The notes: generated by a model from the sequence alone, not told the origin. A stretch of DNA of 64,000 nucleotides from Paraburkholderia megapolitana (GCF_007556815.1 NZ_CP041745.1:3449001-3513000); one strand, 5' to 3'; shown: positions 27,359-36,819, numbered from the stretch's first letter. Made by a program: numbers and translations.

Positions 27359-27718
27359 TTACTTTTGCGTCAGGGCGATCGAGCTACCGCCCTGCCACGC
27401 CTGCTCGATCTGCTGGAAGCGCACCCGGTTGCGGGCGATCGTCTCGGCGCTCGGCGGGTAGTCGTTGCGGTGGGTCGGAATCAGCCCAGCCTCTTCGGCC
27501 TGCAACAGTTCCGCGCGTACCTGTTCGCGAGTCTTGCCCGGCGTGGTGATATCGGTCGTGGTCGTATCGCCAGCGACCGCAACCACTGTCTTCGCGGTGA
27601 CGTGTGCATAAGGACGTGGTTCAGGGCCACGCGAACCGCCGCCGGCAAACGCCGAAATGGAAGCGGAAACGAGCAGGGTGGTGAGAACGGTACGGTTCAG
27701 CAAGGCAATGGCCTTCAT
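27359..27718 (-). CDS. DUF4148 domain-containing exported protein (copy 2)
   Basis: 119 residues from MKAIALLNRTVLTTLLVSASISAFAGG (signal peptide). The frame runs back to 27916, but this ATG begins the signal. The DUF4148 core is GKTREQVRAELLQAEEAGLIPTHRNDYPPSAETIARNRVRF. It lies on the same strand as copy 1, about 150 bp before it, with a simple-sequence tract between. Confidence 0.85.
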   Translation of the reverse strand: MKAIALLNRTVLTTLLVSASISAFAGGGSRGPEPRPYAHVTAKTVVAVAGDTTTTDITTPGKTREQVRAELLQAEEAGLIPTHRNDYPPSAETIARNRVRFQQIEQAWQGGSSIALTQK

Positions 27719-27974
27719 GATTTTTTCCTCAAAAGTGGTGACGACATCGTCCTGCGCGAATCGACGCGCAGCGACGGCAATAACCGACGCGGCAAGCCGC
27801 CAGGCGGCGCACGCGGGCGCACAAAGCGACCTTTCGGCGTCAACGAAAACTTTGATTACCAGGTGGAGGTGGGACGCATGACCGGTGGCCCGACGGCTAC
27901 CGCGTAAGCGGCGCACTGACGAGTTCGATCACGTGCCGGATATGCAGGCACGACCCACGTTCAGCCGCGAGGGG

Positions 27975-28361
27975 CTAGGTTCGGAACACCTGGAAGAGGA
28001 TGCGGCTTGGAGGCGGCGCCGACAGGAGAATCGGCTCGGGGTGAGTGGGCCGATCCGGACGGACGGCGAGCGCAACGGTGGAAGAATGTCCCCAGATCAG
28101 CGGCAGCCATACCGCTGGAGACACGGTCGGCAGATTGGCATGATCCGGCTGCGCGGAGTTGTTGCAATGGAGATGACAACTTGCAGCGGTATGCGGATCT
28201 TGCAGGTCGGCGTGACTTCCTGTGAGCACCACCGCTACTGCGCCTGCATCGGTCGGAATCGTCCGGCCGGCCGTTGCGCACGCGTATGCCGATACCCACA
28301 GCTGACTGAAGATCAGCGTGAAGAGTACGGTAACGATAGCGAACAGTTTGATGCGGCTCAT
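27975..28361 (-). CDS. DUF2946-like exported protein
   Basis: 128 residues with an N-terminal hydrophobic segment (KLFAIVTVLFTLIFSQLWVSAYA) that is either a signal peptide or an anchor. A Cys/His cluster (ASCHLHCNNSAQPDH) might bind a metal. The end, PPPSRILFQVFRT, resembles the tail of DUF2946 proteins, which are often found near copper genes. No metal genes are adjacent here, so the assignment is tentative. Confidence 0.55.
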   Translation of the reverse strand: MSRIKLFAIVTVLFTLIFSQLWVSAYACATAGRTIPTDAGAVAVVLTGSHADLQDPHTAASCHLHCNNSAQPDHANLPTVSPAVWLPLIWGHSSTVALAVRPDRPTHPEPILLSAPPPSRILFQVFRT

Positions 28362-28480
28362 GGTGACAATTCAGCTCGACCCGTTTCAGGAAGTCAACGG
28401 GATGAACTTTAGACATTCCCACCGTAGGAATGTCAACTACCAAAGCAAAATTTTCGCGACGCTTCCGCCGCGAGACGTTA

Positions 28481-29365
28481 TCACGCATGAGACTGCGCAG
28501 GAATGCGCACGCCGAGAATCTTGCGTGCTTCTTCCGGCGACGCGATCTCGCGTCCGGATTCGCGGGCGATTTTCGCCATCGCTTCGATCAGGTGGGCGTT
28601 GGATGCCGCGCGCGTGCCATCGGGCAGATAGAACGTGTCCTCGAGTCCTGTGCGCAACTGCCCACCGAGTTCCGCGGTGCGACGATGCAAAGCCCAGATG
28701 TTCGTCCGGCCGATAGCGGTCACCTGCCAGGTCGAGTCTTCGCGCAACAGGCGAATCAGGATCGGCAGCAAGTCCGGGTCGGCCGGCATGCCCGACTCGA
28801 CACCCATCACGAAGTTGTAATCGGCCTTGCCCTTGAACAGCCCCGCGCGCGCGTACATGTCGACGCAGCGGACAATACCCACATCGAAGCATTCGAACTC
28901 TGGCACCGATCCCGTCTCGGCCATCATGTCGAGGAACGACTGCACCTTCTTGACCGGGTTGTCGAACATCAGCGGCGGCCAGGCCCAGGTCCCGTCTGCC
29001 TTCACCTTCAGGTAGTTGAGCGAACCGGCGTTGCATGCGGCGATTTCCGGGCGGATCGCATAGATGCAGGCGAGCGGTCCGTCGACGTCCGGACCGACGA
29101 CCCCCGTCGACTGGTTGAAGATCACGCCGGGGCAGGCTTCGCGAATCGCCTGGCTGATCTCGGTTGCGAGCGTGGGGTCCCACGAAGGCAGATGACCCTT
29201 GTCCGCTTCCTGGCGACGGAAATGGACGTGCATGCACGCCGCACCGGCGTCGTACGCGCCTTTCGCTTCACGAGCCATCTGCTCAGGTGTGACGGGAATA
29301 TTGAACTGCTTCGGATCGGTGAAGATGCCGTTCAGCGCACAGGTGATGACGACGGGGGTGCTCAT
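28481..29365 (-). CDS. Beta-keto acid cleavage enzyme (BKACE/Kce family)
   Basis: 294 residues from MSTPVVITCALNGIF. The frame extends to 29725, but that part overlaps the carboxylase gene. Zinc ligands H46 and H48 are seen in GAACMHVHFRR, and further family landmarks are FNQSTG, FDVGIVRCVDMY and the C-terminal GREIASPEEARKILG. BKACE enzymes, first described as 3-keto-5-aminohexanoate cleavage enzyme, transfer a beta-keto acid onto acetyl-CoA to give acetoacetate and a new acyl-CoA. It is the last gene of the carboxylase operon, 35 bp after the alpha subunit, which implies the pathway yields a beta-keto acid. Confidence 0.9.
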   Translation of the reverse strand: MSTPVVITCALNGIFTDPKQFNIPVTPEQMAREAKGAYDAGAACMHVHFRRQEADKGHLPSWDPTLATEISQAIREACPGVIFNQSTGVVGPDVDGPLACIYAIRPEIAACNAGSLNYLKVKADGTWAWPPLMFDNPVKKVQSFLDMMAETGSVPEFECFDVGIVRCVDMYARAGLFKGKADYNFVMGVESGMPADPDLLPILIRLLREDSTWQVTAIGRTNIWALHRRTAELGGQLRTGLEDTFYLPDGTRAASNAHLIEAMAKIARESGREIASPEEARKILGVRIPAQSHA

Positions 29366-29400
29366 GGGTTGTCTCCTTGCATCATGAATATCGATTGGGC

Positions 29401-31398
29401 TCAGCTGGCTTGCGGTTCCAGCTGCGCGAGTACATGTCCTGGCGCGACCTGATCGCCAGCGGTCGCGCCGAGCGAGGCGACCTTGCCGGCGAACGGTGCG
29501 GAGATGGCGTGCTCCATCTTCATCGCTTCGAGCACCATCACGGTCTGCCCTGCTTCGACGATGGCGCCTTCGTCGACATTGACCGCGATCACACGGCCGT
29601 TCATTGGCGCGCGCAACACACCATCGCTTTCGCTCTCCTCGCTGGCGCGTGCGCTGTCGAGGTTGTGCGACACGAACGCATAGTCGATGCCGTCGAGCTG
29701 CAGCCATAGCACGCGGCTTTCCCACACATAGCGGTAGTGGTAGATCTGTCCGTCGATGGCGACGACGGCAGGCTCGCCGGCATGACCTGGCTGTGCATGC
29801 AAGACCATCGCGTTGCCATCGCTATCCAGAAGCTCGAACGCATCGCGTTCCGCGTGCGCCACGGTGCCACGTCGCACGTCGGCATGATTCGCCCGGCTAG
29901 CCAGCCGGTAAGGCACCGGCAGCGGCGCACCGTTATGCCAGCCGCGCCACACTGCAGGTTGCTGGTCGGCGCGATCGGCTGCCGTCGTGGACAGCCAGGC
30001 GGCGATCGCCCACGCGTGCCGCGTCGGCTCCGACGCACGACTTTCGTTGCTGGCGAAATGCTGACCGATGAACGCGGTCGATACCGATTGCCCATCCACG
30101 AATGCGGGATGCCGCAGCACGCGGGCAAGAAAGGCGCGATTCGTCGACACACCGAGCAGCACCGTATCGTCGAGGGCACTCGCAAGCCGCTCGATCGCTT
30201 CGCTGCGCGTGCGGCCGTGTGCAATCACCTTGCCTAGCATCGAGTCGTAGAACGGGCTGATGGTCATGCCGTCTTCGAGCGCGTGATCGCAGCGCACGTG
30301 ACGACCCGGACGCCAGAGCAGCACATTGCCCGTGCGCGGCAGGAAATCGTCGGCGGGGTCTTCCGCGCATAGCCGGACTTCGATCGCATGACCTTCGATG
30401 CGGATCTCTTCCTGCTTCAGCGGCAACGGCTCGCCTTGCGCGACACGCAACTGCCATTCGACCAGATCCTGACCTGTGATGAATTCGGTGACCGGATGCT
30501 CGACCTGCAGGCGGGTATTCATCTCCATGAAATAGAAATGTCCGGTGCGGTCGAGCAGAAACTCGATCGTGCCTGCGCCGACGTAACCAATTTCCCGGGC
30601 GACCGCAGCGGCCGTTTCACCCATACGCCGACGCAACGCTTCATCGACGGCGGGCGACGGGGCTTCTTCGACGATCTTCTGATGCCGGCGCTGAATCGAG
30701 CAGTCGCGCTCACCGAGGTAGACGACGTTGCCGTGCGCATCGGCGAAGACCTGGATTTCGACGTGACGTGGCTCGATGACCGCGCGCTCGAGAATCACAC
30801 GCCCATCGCCGAATGCCTTCTGTGCTTCCGACACAGCAAGCTTCAGCGATTCGGCCAGCGCTTCCGGCGCGTCGACGCGCCGCATGCCGCGCCCACCGCC
30901 ACCCGCCGAGGCCTTGACCATGATCGGAAAACCGATGCGCGCCGCTTCCGACAACAGCAGTGCCTCGGACTGGTCGTCACCGTCATAACCCGGCACGACT
31001 GGAATGCCCGCCGCCGCCATCCGGCGCCGCGCGCGGGCCTTGTCGCCCATCGCGTCGATTGCATCGGCGGGTGGGCCGACGAATACAAGTCCTGCTTCGG
31101 TCACACGTCGAGCGAACCCGGCGTTCTCGGACAGGAACCCGTAGCCCGGATGAATCGCCTCTGCGCCGCTGCGCAGTGCCGCGTCGATCAGCTTGTCGAT
31201 GACGAGATACGATTCCGCCGGCGTTGCACCACCGATTGAAACGGCCGTATCGCAGGCGCGAACATGCGGGTTGTTCCGGTCAGCGTCCGAATGAACCGCG
31301 ACGGTCGCGATGCCGAGCCGTTGCGCGGTGCGTGAGACCCGTACCGCGATTTCACCGCGATTCGCGATCAGCAGGCGGGTGAAGCGTTGTTCCTTCAT
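29401..31398 (-). CDS. Acyl-CoA carboxylase alpha subunit (biotin carboxylase + BCCP)
   Basis: 665 residues. Biotin carboxylase domain (~1-450): FTRLLIANRGEIAVRV, the ATP-grasp loop KASAGGGGRGMRRV, CSIQRRHQKIVEEAPS and EMNTRLQVEHPVTE. A linker domain follows, then the biotinyl domain with EAMKMEHAISAPF near residue 630, whose Lys carries biotin. It belongs to the methylcrotonyl/geranyl-CoA carboxylase type. Its ATG overlaps the hydratase stop by 4 bp (31395-31398). In Pseudomonas the equivalent genes are liuD and atuF. The gene order here favours the atuF position. Confidence 0.92.
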   Translation of the reverse strand: MKEQRFTRLLIANRGEIAVRVSRTAQRLGIATVAVHSDADRNNPHVRACDTAVSIGGATPAESYLVIDKLIDAALRSGAEAIHPGYGFLSENAGFARRVTEAGLVFVGPPADAIDAMGDKARARRRMAAAGIPVVPGYDGDDQSEALLLSEAARIGFPIMVKASAGGGGRGMRRVDAPEALAESLKLAVSEAQKAFGDGRVILERAVIEPRHVEIQVFADAHGNVVYLGERDCSIQRRHQKIVEEAPSPAVDEALRRRMGETAAAVAREIGYVGAGTIEFLLDRTGHFYFMEMNTRLQVEHPVTEFITGQDLVEWQLRVAQGEPLPLKQEEIRIEGHAIEVRLCAEDPADDFLPRTGNVLLWRPGRHVRCDHALEDGMTISPFYDSMLGKVIAHGRTRSEAIERLASALDDTVLLGVSTNRAFLARVLRHPAFVDGQSVSTAFIGQHFASNESRASEPTRHAWAIAAWLSTTAADRADQQPAVWRGWHNGAPLPVPYRLASRANHADVRRGTVAHAERDAFELLDSDGNAMVLHAQPGHAGEPAVVAIDGQIYHYRYVWESRVLWLQLDGIDYAFVSHNLDSARASEESESDGVLRAPMNGRVIAVNVDEGAIVEAGQTVMVLEAMKMEHAISAPFAGKVASLGATAGDQVAPGHVLAQLEPQAS

Positions 31399-32243
31399 GG
31401 TGTCTCCGGCAGAGCGGGTTGGGCGATCTGCCAGGTCGGAGCGCGTTTCGCAGCCAGTGCGGCTAATCCTTCGGTGACGTTGCCGGAGCGCAGTGCGATC
31501 GCGAAGTCGTCGGCGGCTGCATCGAGCACGAGCGAACGTTCGCGAATGCCCGCGTCCGCGACGATGCGCTTGGTCGCGCGCTGGGCCGCTGGCTCGCCGG
31601 CGAGTACGCGCGCAAGCTCGCTTTGCAGCAGGGCATCGATGCCCCCGGGCGACGACGTTTCGTCGACGAGGCCTGCATACAGCGCTTCTGCCGCGGATAA
31701 CCGCTGGCCGGTGAGCATCAGCCATCGGCCACGCGAGACGCCAGCGCGCGCAACGATGAACGGAGCGATCTGCGCAGGCGGCAGGCCGAGCGTTGTTTCA
31801 GGCATCGACAGATGAGCGTCGGCGGCCATGATGACGCGGTCGCATGCCGCTGCGAGACCACAGCCCCCGCCTATCGCCGCGCCTTCGATCACGGCCAGTG
31901 TCGGCACAGGCAGTGCGGCAAGCTTCTCGAGCAGCGCACCGAACCGGCGGTTGTAGAGCGCGATCGGATCGCGACCGGTTGAGGGCGCAGGTTCGCGCAT
32001 CAACGCCTTGAAGCCGCCGAAATCGCCGCCCGCGCAGAACGTGCCGCCCGCGCCGCGCAACACGAAGGCACGCACGCTGTGGTCGTTCTTGACGCGATCG
32101 CATTCGGCATCGAGCGCCGCGACGATATCGTCGGTCAACGCATTGCGCCGGTCGGGCCGGTTCAGCGTCGCGAACAGCACACCGCTGATCTGCGCCACGT
32201 GCAGCGGCGCCTCACCGGTCGCCAGTTGAAGTGATGAGGTCAT
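31395..32243 (-). CDS. Enoyl-CoA hydratase (methylglutaconyl/isohexenylglutaconyl-CoA type)
   Basis: About 282 residues of crotonase fold. The oxyanion-hole motifs are FVLRGAGGTFCAGGDFGGF and VIEGAAIGGGCGLAAACDRV. The following region lacks unusual features. It would hydrate the glutaconyl-CoA product of the carboxylase. An alternative ATG at 32252 overlaps the preceding stop as TGATG. The ATG at 32243 is preferred because GGGAG lies 11 bases upstream. The gene is coupled to the carboxylase alpha gene by ATGA. Confidence 0.9.
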   Translation of the reverse strand: MTSSLQLATGEAPLHVAQISGVLFATLNRPDRRNALTDDIVAALDAECDRVKNDHSVRAFVLRGAGGTFCAGGDFGGFKALMREPAPSTGRDPIALYNRRFGALLEKLAALPVPTLAVIEGAAIGGGCGLAAACDRVIMAADAHLSMPETTLGLPPAQIAPFIVARAGVSRGRWLMLTGQRLSAAEALYAGLVDETSSPGGIDALLQSELARVLAGEPAAQRATKRIVADAGIRERSLVLDAAADDFAIALRSGNVTEGLAALAAKRAPTWQIAQPALPETP

Positions 32244-32251
32244 GTCTCGCA

Positions 32252-33403
32252 TCACTCCCGGGGCAACGTGCCGAGCTTCTTGCAGATGATGCTGAGCATC
32301 ACTTCGTCGGCCCCGGCGCCGATCGAGAACAGGCGGCTGTCGCGATAGGTGCGCGAAATACTCGATTCCCAGGCGAAGCCCATGCCGCCCCAGAACTGCA
32401 GGCAACTGTCGGTAACTTCTCTCGCGAGACGCCCCGCTTTCAGTTTCGCCATCGATGCAAGCGCGGTCACATCGCCGCCACCTACGTAGAGTTCCGTCGC
32501 GCGATAAGTCAGTGCGCGCACCGCTTCGACCTCGGTCTTGAGTTCGGCGAGCCGATAATGGACGACCTGATTGTCCAGCACCGACCGGCCGAAAATCTTG
32601 CGCTGCCGCGTATAGTCGATCGTCTGGTCGATCGCGCGATCGAGCACGAGCAACGCGCCCGCAGCGCCATACAGACGCTCTTCCTGGAACTGCAGCATCT
32701 GATAGGTGAAGCCCTTGCCTTCCTCGCCGATCAGATTGCGCCGCGGCACGCGCACTTCATCGAGAAAAATCTGCGCGGTGTCCGACGAGTGCATACCGAT
32801 CTTGCGAATCTTCTTCTCGATCTGCACACCCTTCGATTTCAACGGCACGACGATCAGCGACTTGTTGCGATGCGCCGGATCATCCGATGTATTGGCGAGG
32901 CAGCACATCCAGTCGGCCTGCGTGCCGTTGGTGATCCACAGCTTCGTGCCGCTGATCACGTAGTCGTCGCCGTCCTTGCGCGCGGTCGTCCGGATCGCGG
33001 CGACGTCGGAGCCCGCGCCCGGCTCCGAAACGCCGATACACGCAACCTGCTCACCGGCAATGGCGGGAGCGAGAAATTCTGCACGCAACGCATCGGAGCC
33101 GAAGCGTGCGAGCGCGGGTGTCGCCATGTTGGTTTGCACACCGATCGCGAGCGGTACGCCACCCGCGTTGCAAACGCCCAGCGCCTCGGCGAATGCCGTT
33201 TCATAGCTGTAGTCGAGGCCGCCGCCACCGTAAGCCTCGGGCTTGCTGAGACCGAGCACGCCGAGCTTGCCCAGTTCGCGAAAAACTTCGTGCGCAGGGA
33301 AGATGCCCGCCTCTTCCCACTCATCGACGTGCGGATTGATTTCCTGTTCGATGAAACGCTTGACGGTACGGACAATTTCTTCGTGTTCTTGAGTGAATAG
33401 CAT
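32252..33403 (-). CDS. Acyl-CoA dehydrogenase (AtuD-like)
   Basis: 383 residues of the acyl-CoA dehydrogenase fold. CIGVSEPGAGSDVAAIRT and KLWITNGTQADW are the two flavin/substrate signature regions, and the end reads RTYRDSRLFSIGAGADEVML. The glutamate of the common Y-E-G-T site is replaced by I-G-A-G, while QEERLYGAAG offers a helix-G Glu as in isovaleryl- and long-chain enzymes, suggesting a branched substrate. It lies between the carboxylase beta and hydratase genes, the atuC-D-E order of citronellol degradation. Confidence 0.9.
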   Translation of the reverse strand: MLFTQEHEEIVRTVKRFIEQEINPHVDEWEEAGIFPAHEVFRELGKLGVLGLSKPEAYGGGGLDYSYETAFAEALGVCNAGGVPLAIGVQTNMATPALARFGSDALRAEFLAPAIAGEQVACIGVSEPGAGSDVAAIRTTARKDGDDYVISGTKLWITNGTQADWMCCLANTSDDPAHRNKSLIVVPLKSKGVQIEKKIRKIGMHSSDTAQIFLDEVRVPRRNLIGEEGKGFTYQMLQFQEERLYGAAGALLVLDRAIDQTIDYTRQRKIFGRSVLDNQVVHYRLAELKTEVEAVRALTYRATELYVGGGDVTALASMAKLKAGRLAREVTDSCLQFWGGMGFAWESSISRTYRDSRLFSIGAGADEVMLSIICKKLGTLPRE

Positions 33404-33415
33404 GATGTCTCCGGA

Positions 33416-35032
33416 TCAGGGACGGGCGACGCCGAATGTAAGGGGGTAAACAGTCTTGTTGCGGCCGTCGCGGCATACCGACAGCGTCATTGCGATCACC
33501 CGGCGCGTGTCGCGCGGATCGATGACGCCGTCGTCGAGCATGCGGCCCGAGGTATAAAACGCGTGCGTCTGGCGCTCGAAGTTCGCAACGATCTTCTGGC
33601 GCAATGCTTCGATGCGCTCGGCGTCGGGTTCGAGGCCTTTCGCGCGCGCCGCGCTCTCCATCACGATCGACATGGTCAGCGCGGCCTGCTCCGCACCCAT
33701 CACTGCTGTGCGTGCGTTCGGCCACGAGAAAAGAAAGGACGGATTGAAGCCCCGTCCGCACATGCCGAAATTGCCAGCCCCGAACGCGGAGCCGCACAGA
33801 ATGGTGATCTGCGGCACGGTCGCGTTCGAGACCGCCTGAATCATTTTCGAACCGTGCTTGATCATGCCGGCGCGCTCGGAATCCTTACCGACGATAAAGC
33901 CGGTGGTGTTCTGCAAATAGACAATCGGGATGTCGCTCTGGCAGCAGCTCTGGATGAAGTGCGTCGCCTTGGTTGCGCCCGCTGGATCGAGTGGCCCGTT
34001 GTTCGTGATGACGCCCACCGGGATGCCGTGAATGCGGGCGTGCGCGCAGACCGTCGCGGGTCCGTAGAGCGGCTGGAACTCGAGCAGGTCAGATGCATCG
34101 ACGATGCGCGCGATCACCTCGCGCATGTCCGCAGGCTTCTTGCCGTCGCGCGACATGATGCCGAGCAGTTCATTGGCGTCGAGCGTGGGTTCGGCGCCGA
34201 CCGGCAATGCGCTCTCGCGTGCGTTCCAGCCGAGCTTGTCGACGAGTTCGCGCAGGATGCGGATGCCGTCGGCATCGTCGTCCGCGAGATATTCGGCAAG
34301 CCCGGAGACGCTCGCGTGCAGCATGGCGCCGCCGAGTTCTTCGTCGGTGGCGATCTCGCCGGTCGCGGCTTTTAGCAACGGCGGCCCGGCGAGAAATGCC
34401 TTTGCCCGGTCGCGCACCATCACGACATAGTCCGACAGACCTGGCATGTAGGCACCGCCCGCAGTCGACGAACCGTGCACGAGTGTGAGCACCGGAATGC
34501 CCGCCGCAGACAGTCTTGCAAGCTGATAAAAATTGCCGCCGCCGTTGACGAATTCCTCGACGCGGTATTGCATCAGATTCGCGCCCGCCGACTCGACGAG
34601 GTGGACGAACGGCAGGCGGTTATCGAGTGCGATCTTCTGCAGGCGTTGAAACTTTTCGAGCCCCATCGGCTGCAGCGCGCCGGCATCGATACCGGAATCG
34701 GCGACCACGATCATGCAGCGGGTGCCGCTCACGTAGCCGATGCCGGCGATCATGCCCGCGCCCGGCACCGACTTCTCCGGATCGCTTTCGCCGACAAGAT
34801 AGCCCGCAAGCGAAGCGAGTTCGAGAAAGGGCGCACCGGCATCGAGAAGTAACGCCAGGCGTTCGCGCGGCAGCAACTGGCCGCGCTTCGCGAACCGCGG
34901 GCGCGCCTTCGCCGATTCCTGCGCGGCGCGCGCCTGCAACGTGTGCAATTGAGCAATCAGCGCGGTCGTGTGCTCCGTGTTGTCCCGGACCACGGCACTG
35001 GCAGTATTAAGACGAGACTGGAAGACGGGCAT
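33416..35032 (-). CDS. Acyl-CoA carboxylase beta subunit (carboxyltransferase)
   Basis: 538 residues of carboxyltransferase fold. Features: RGQLLPRERLALLLDAG at the start, VHGSSTAGGAYMPGLSDYVVMV and GPPLLKAATGEIATDEELGG in the N-terminal half, and GFIVGKDSERAGMIKHGSKMIQAV and GAGNFGMCGRGFNP in the C-terminal half. This is the methylcrotonyl/geranyl-CoA carboxylase group. The open frame extends to 35086, but MPVFQSRLN is the natural start. It pairs with the alpha subunit at 29401 to carboxylate a 3-methyl-2-enoyl-CoA. The exact substrate is inferred only from gene order. Confidence 0.92.
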   Translation of the reverse strand: MPVFQSRLNTASAVVRDNTEHTTALIAQLHTLQARAAQESAKARPRFAKRGQLLPRERLALLLDAGAPFLELASLAGYLVGESDPEKSVPGAGMIAGIGYVSGTRCMIVVADSGIDAGALQPMGLEKFQRLQKIALDNRLPFVHLVESAGANLMQYRVEEFVNGGGNFYQLARLSAAGIPVLTLVHGSSTAGGAYMPGLSDYVVMVRDRAKAFLAGPPLLKAATGEIATDEELGGAMLHASVSGLAEYLADDDADGIRILRELVDKLGWNARESALPVGAEPTLDANELLGIMSRDGKKPADMREVIARIVDASDLLEFQPLYGPATVCAHARIHGIPVGVITNNGPLDPAGATKATHFIQSCCQSDIPIVYLQNTTGFIVGKDSERAGMIKHGSKMIQAVSNATVPQITILCGSAFGAGNFGMCGRGFNPSFLFSWPNARTAVMGAEQAALTMSIVMESAARAKGLEPDAERIEALRQKIVANFERQTHAFYTSGRMLDDGVIDPRDTRRVIAMTLSVCRDGRNKTVYPLTFGVARP

Positions 35033-35033
35033 G

Positions 35034-35894
35034 TCAGCTCTTGAAGATGTCTGGCGTGGTGGCGCGGTGGAAACCGTCGAACCCACCGGCGGGTTCGGCG
35101 GGCATCAGTGGGTAGTGGCGCCGCGCATTGGGTGCGCCGCCATCGACACGCAGGCAGGTTCCGTTGATAAACGAAGCGCCCTCCGACAACAGGAACGCGA
35201 TCGCCGCCGACACTTCCGCTTCGTTGCCGATGCGGCCGAGCGGTACATGCTTCGGCAAACTGCGGATCAGTGGTTTCGCAGCTTCGGGGTAAGTGTCCAT
35301 CCCGCTCGATGCGATCCATCCCGGAGCCACGGCATTCACTCTGATGCCGGCCCATTCCGCAGCGGCGGTTTCGGTGAAATTGAGCATGCCGGCGCGCGCG
35401 GCGCCGCTATGACCCATGCCGGGCATGCCTTGCCACATGTCTGCGATGATGTTGACGATGGCGCCCGACTTGCGCGGTTTCATCGATTGCGTATAGCACT
35501 CGCGCGAGACCAGGAAGCCGCCTAGCAGATTGGTATTCAGCACCGTCTGCCAACCCTTCGAGTTGATGTGCTCCAGAGGGGCCGGGAACTGTCCGCCGGC
35601 GTTGTTGACGAGCAGATCGATGCGGCCGTAACGCTCGACCGTTTGCACGACCGCGAGCCGAACCTGCTCTTCGTCACGAATATCGCAAACGACTGAATCG
35701 GCGCGGCCCCCATCGTCGTGAATCTCGCCAACGACACGCTGCAACTTTTCCGCATTACGTCCGAGCACTACAACGGTTGCACCGAGCGATGCGAGTTCGT
35801 GCGCACAGCAGCGGCCAATGCCACTGCCGCCTCCTGTGACGAGGACGATCCGGTCGTCGAAACTACCGGCGCGAAGCGATGAGCGATAAGGCAT
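35034..35894 (-). CDS. Short-chain dehydrogenase/reductase (AtuB/AtuG-like)
   Basis: 286 residues. The classical SDR cofactor motif is TGGGSGIGRC, followed by the NNAGG sequence. The expected Tyr of the Y-x-x-x-K active site is not clear, because the region reads GHSGAARAGMLNFTETAAAEW. This is the arrangement of 2,4-dienoyl-CoA-reductase-like SDRs, which also lack that Tyr. PGWIASSGMDTYPEA follows. It could reduce an enoyl- or dienoyl-CoA. The stop is one base before the carboxylase beta ATG. Confidence 0.85.
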   Translation of the reverse strand: MPYRSSLRAGSFDDRIVLVTGGGSGIGRCCAHELASLGATVVVLGRNAEKLQRVVGEIHDDGGRADSVVCDIRDEEQVRLAVVQTVERYGRIDLLVNNAGGQFPAPLEHINSKGWQTVLNTNLLGGFLVSRECYTQSMKPRKSGAIVNIIADMWQGMPGMGHSGAARAGMLNFTETAAAEWAGIRVNAVAPGWIASSGMDTYPEAAKPLIRSLPKHVPLGRIGNEAEVSAAIAFLLSEGASFINGTCLRVDGGAPNARRHYPLMPAEPAGGFDGFHRATTPDIFKS

Positions 35895-35898
35895 GGTG

Positions 35899-36735
35899 TC
35901 AGTCGTCCAGAAACAGGTCGTTGGGGAAAGATTTCGTGCCTGGCACGATCGCGTATTTAGAAAGGTCGGTGATGCCGGCGTCGGCGAGAACCTGTTCGTC
36001 GATATAGAAGTTGCCGGTATGGGCCCGTGCATCGAGCGACAGGATCTGCGCGGCTGCGTCGGCCATGATTGCCGGTGATCTGCAGATTTCCGGCGGAACA
36101 CCGGGGATCATTTGCAGTGCCGCGGTCTGGATCACGGTACGCGGCCATAGCGCATTGACCGCAATACCTTCAGGCTTGAATTCTTCGGCATGTCCCAGCA
36201 CGCACAGGCTCATGCCGTATTTCGCCATCGTGTAGGCGACATGCGGCGCAAACCACTTTGCGTTCATGTTGAGCGGCGGTGACAAGGTCAGCACGTGCGG
36301 ATTGCCGTTGCGCTGCGCTGATTGCCGGAGATACGGAAGCGCGGCCTGCGTGCAGGCATAAGTACCGCGCACGTTGACACCGAACATCAAGTCGAAGCGC
36401 TTCATCGGCGTGTCCGGTGTGCGGGTCAGGCCGATTGCGCTTGCGTTGTTGATCAGCACATCGATGCCACCGAAGCGCTGCGCCGCCTGCGCCATCGCGG
36501 CCGCGATCTGCGCTTCGTCGCGGATATCGACCTGGAGCGGCAGACAGGCGCCGCCCGCCGCCTCGATTTCAGCCGCGGCGCTGTAAATGGTGCCAGGCAG
36601 CTTGGGGTTAACCTCTGCCGTCTTGGCTGCGATCACGACGTTCGCGCCCTGGCTCGCAGCCTTCTTTCCTATCTCCAGCCCGATGCCGCGTGAGCCGCCG
36701 GTGATGAAGACGGTCTTGCCCTGCAAGGTTGTCAT
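35899..36735 (-). CDS. Short-chain dehydrogenase (HSDL2-like)
   Basis: 278 residues, first gene of the minus-strand operon. It has TGGSRGIGLEIGKKAA for NAD(P) binding, NNASAI, the YTMAKYGMSLCVLGHAEEF active-site helix (Y-x-x-x-K), and ALWPRTVIQTAALQMI, typical of the HSDL2/AtuG-type SDR branch. It ends DLSKYAIVPGTKSFPNDLFLDD. It may oxidise a terpene alcohol or a hydroxyacyl-CoA. It starts 62 bp from a palindromic operator in the divergent promoter. Confidence 0.88.
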   Translation of the reverse strand: MTTLQGKTVFITGGSRGIGLEIGKKAASQGANVVIAAKTAEVNPKLPGTIYSAAAEIEAAGGACLPLQVDIRDEAQIAAAMAQAAQRFGGIDVLINNASAIGLTRTPDTPMKRFDLMFGVNVRGTYACTQAALPYLRQSAQRNGNPHVLTLSPPLNMNAKWFAPHVAYTMAKYGMSLCVLGHAEEFKPEGIAVNALWPRTVIQTAALQMIPGVPPEICRSPAIMADAAAQILSLDARAHTGNFYIDEQVLADAGITDLSKYAIVPGTKSFPNDLFLDD

Positions 36736-36795
36736 GGGAGTGTCCCGAATGTTGTTGTGCGAGTGTGTAGACGCATCCTAGCGCCGCTAATTTAT

Positions 36796-36819
36796 TAAAT
36801 CAATCATTTGATTGATTTA
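36796..36819. promoter_or_regulatory. 24-bp palindrome, candidate TetR operator
   Basis: TAAATCAATCA and TGATTGATTTA are perfect 11-bp inverted arms around TT. The element lies midway between the divergent SDR (36735) and acyl-CoA dehydrogenase (36882) genes. The size and position fit a TetR dimer pair. Pseudomonas AtuR is also reported to bind inverted repeats in a divergent promoter. Confidence 0.7.
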
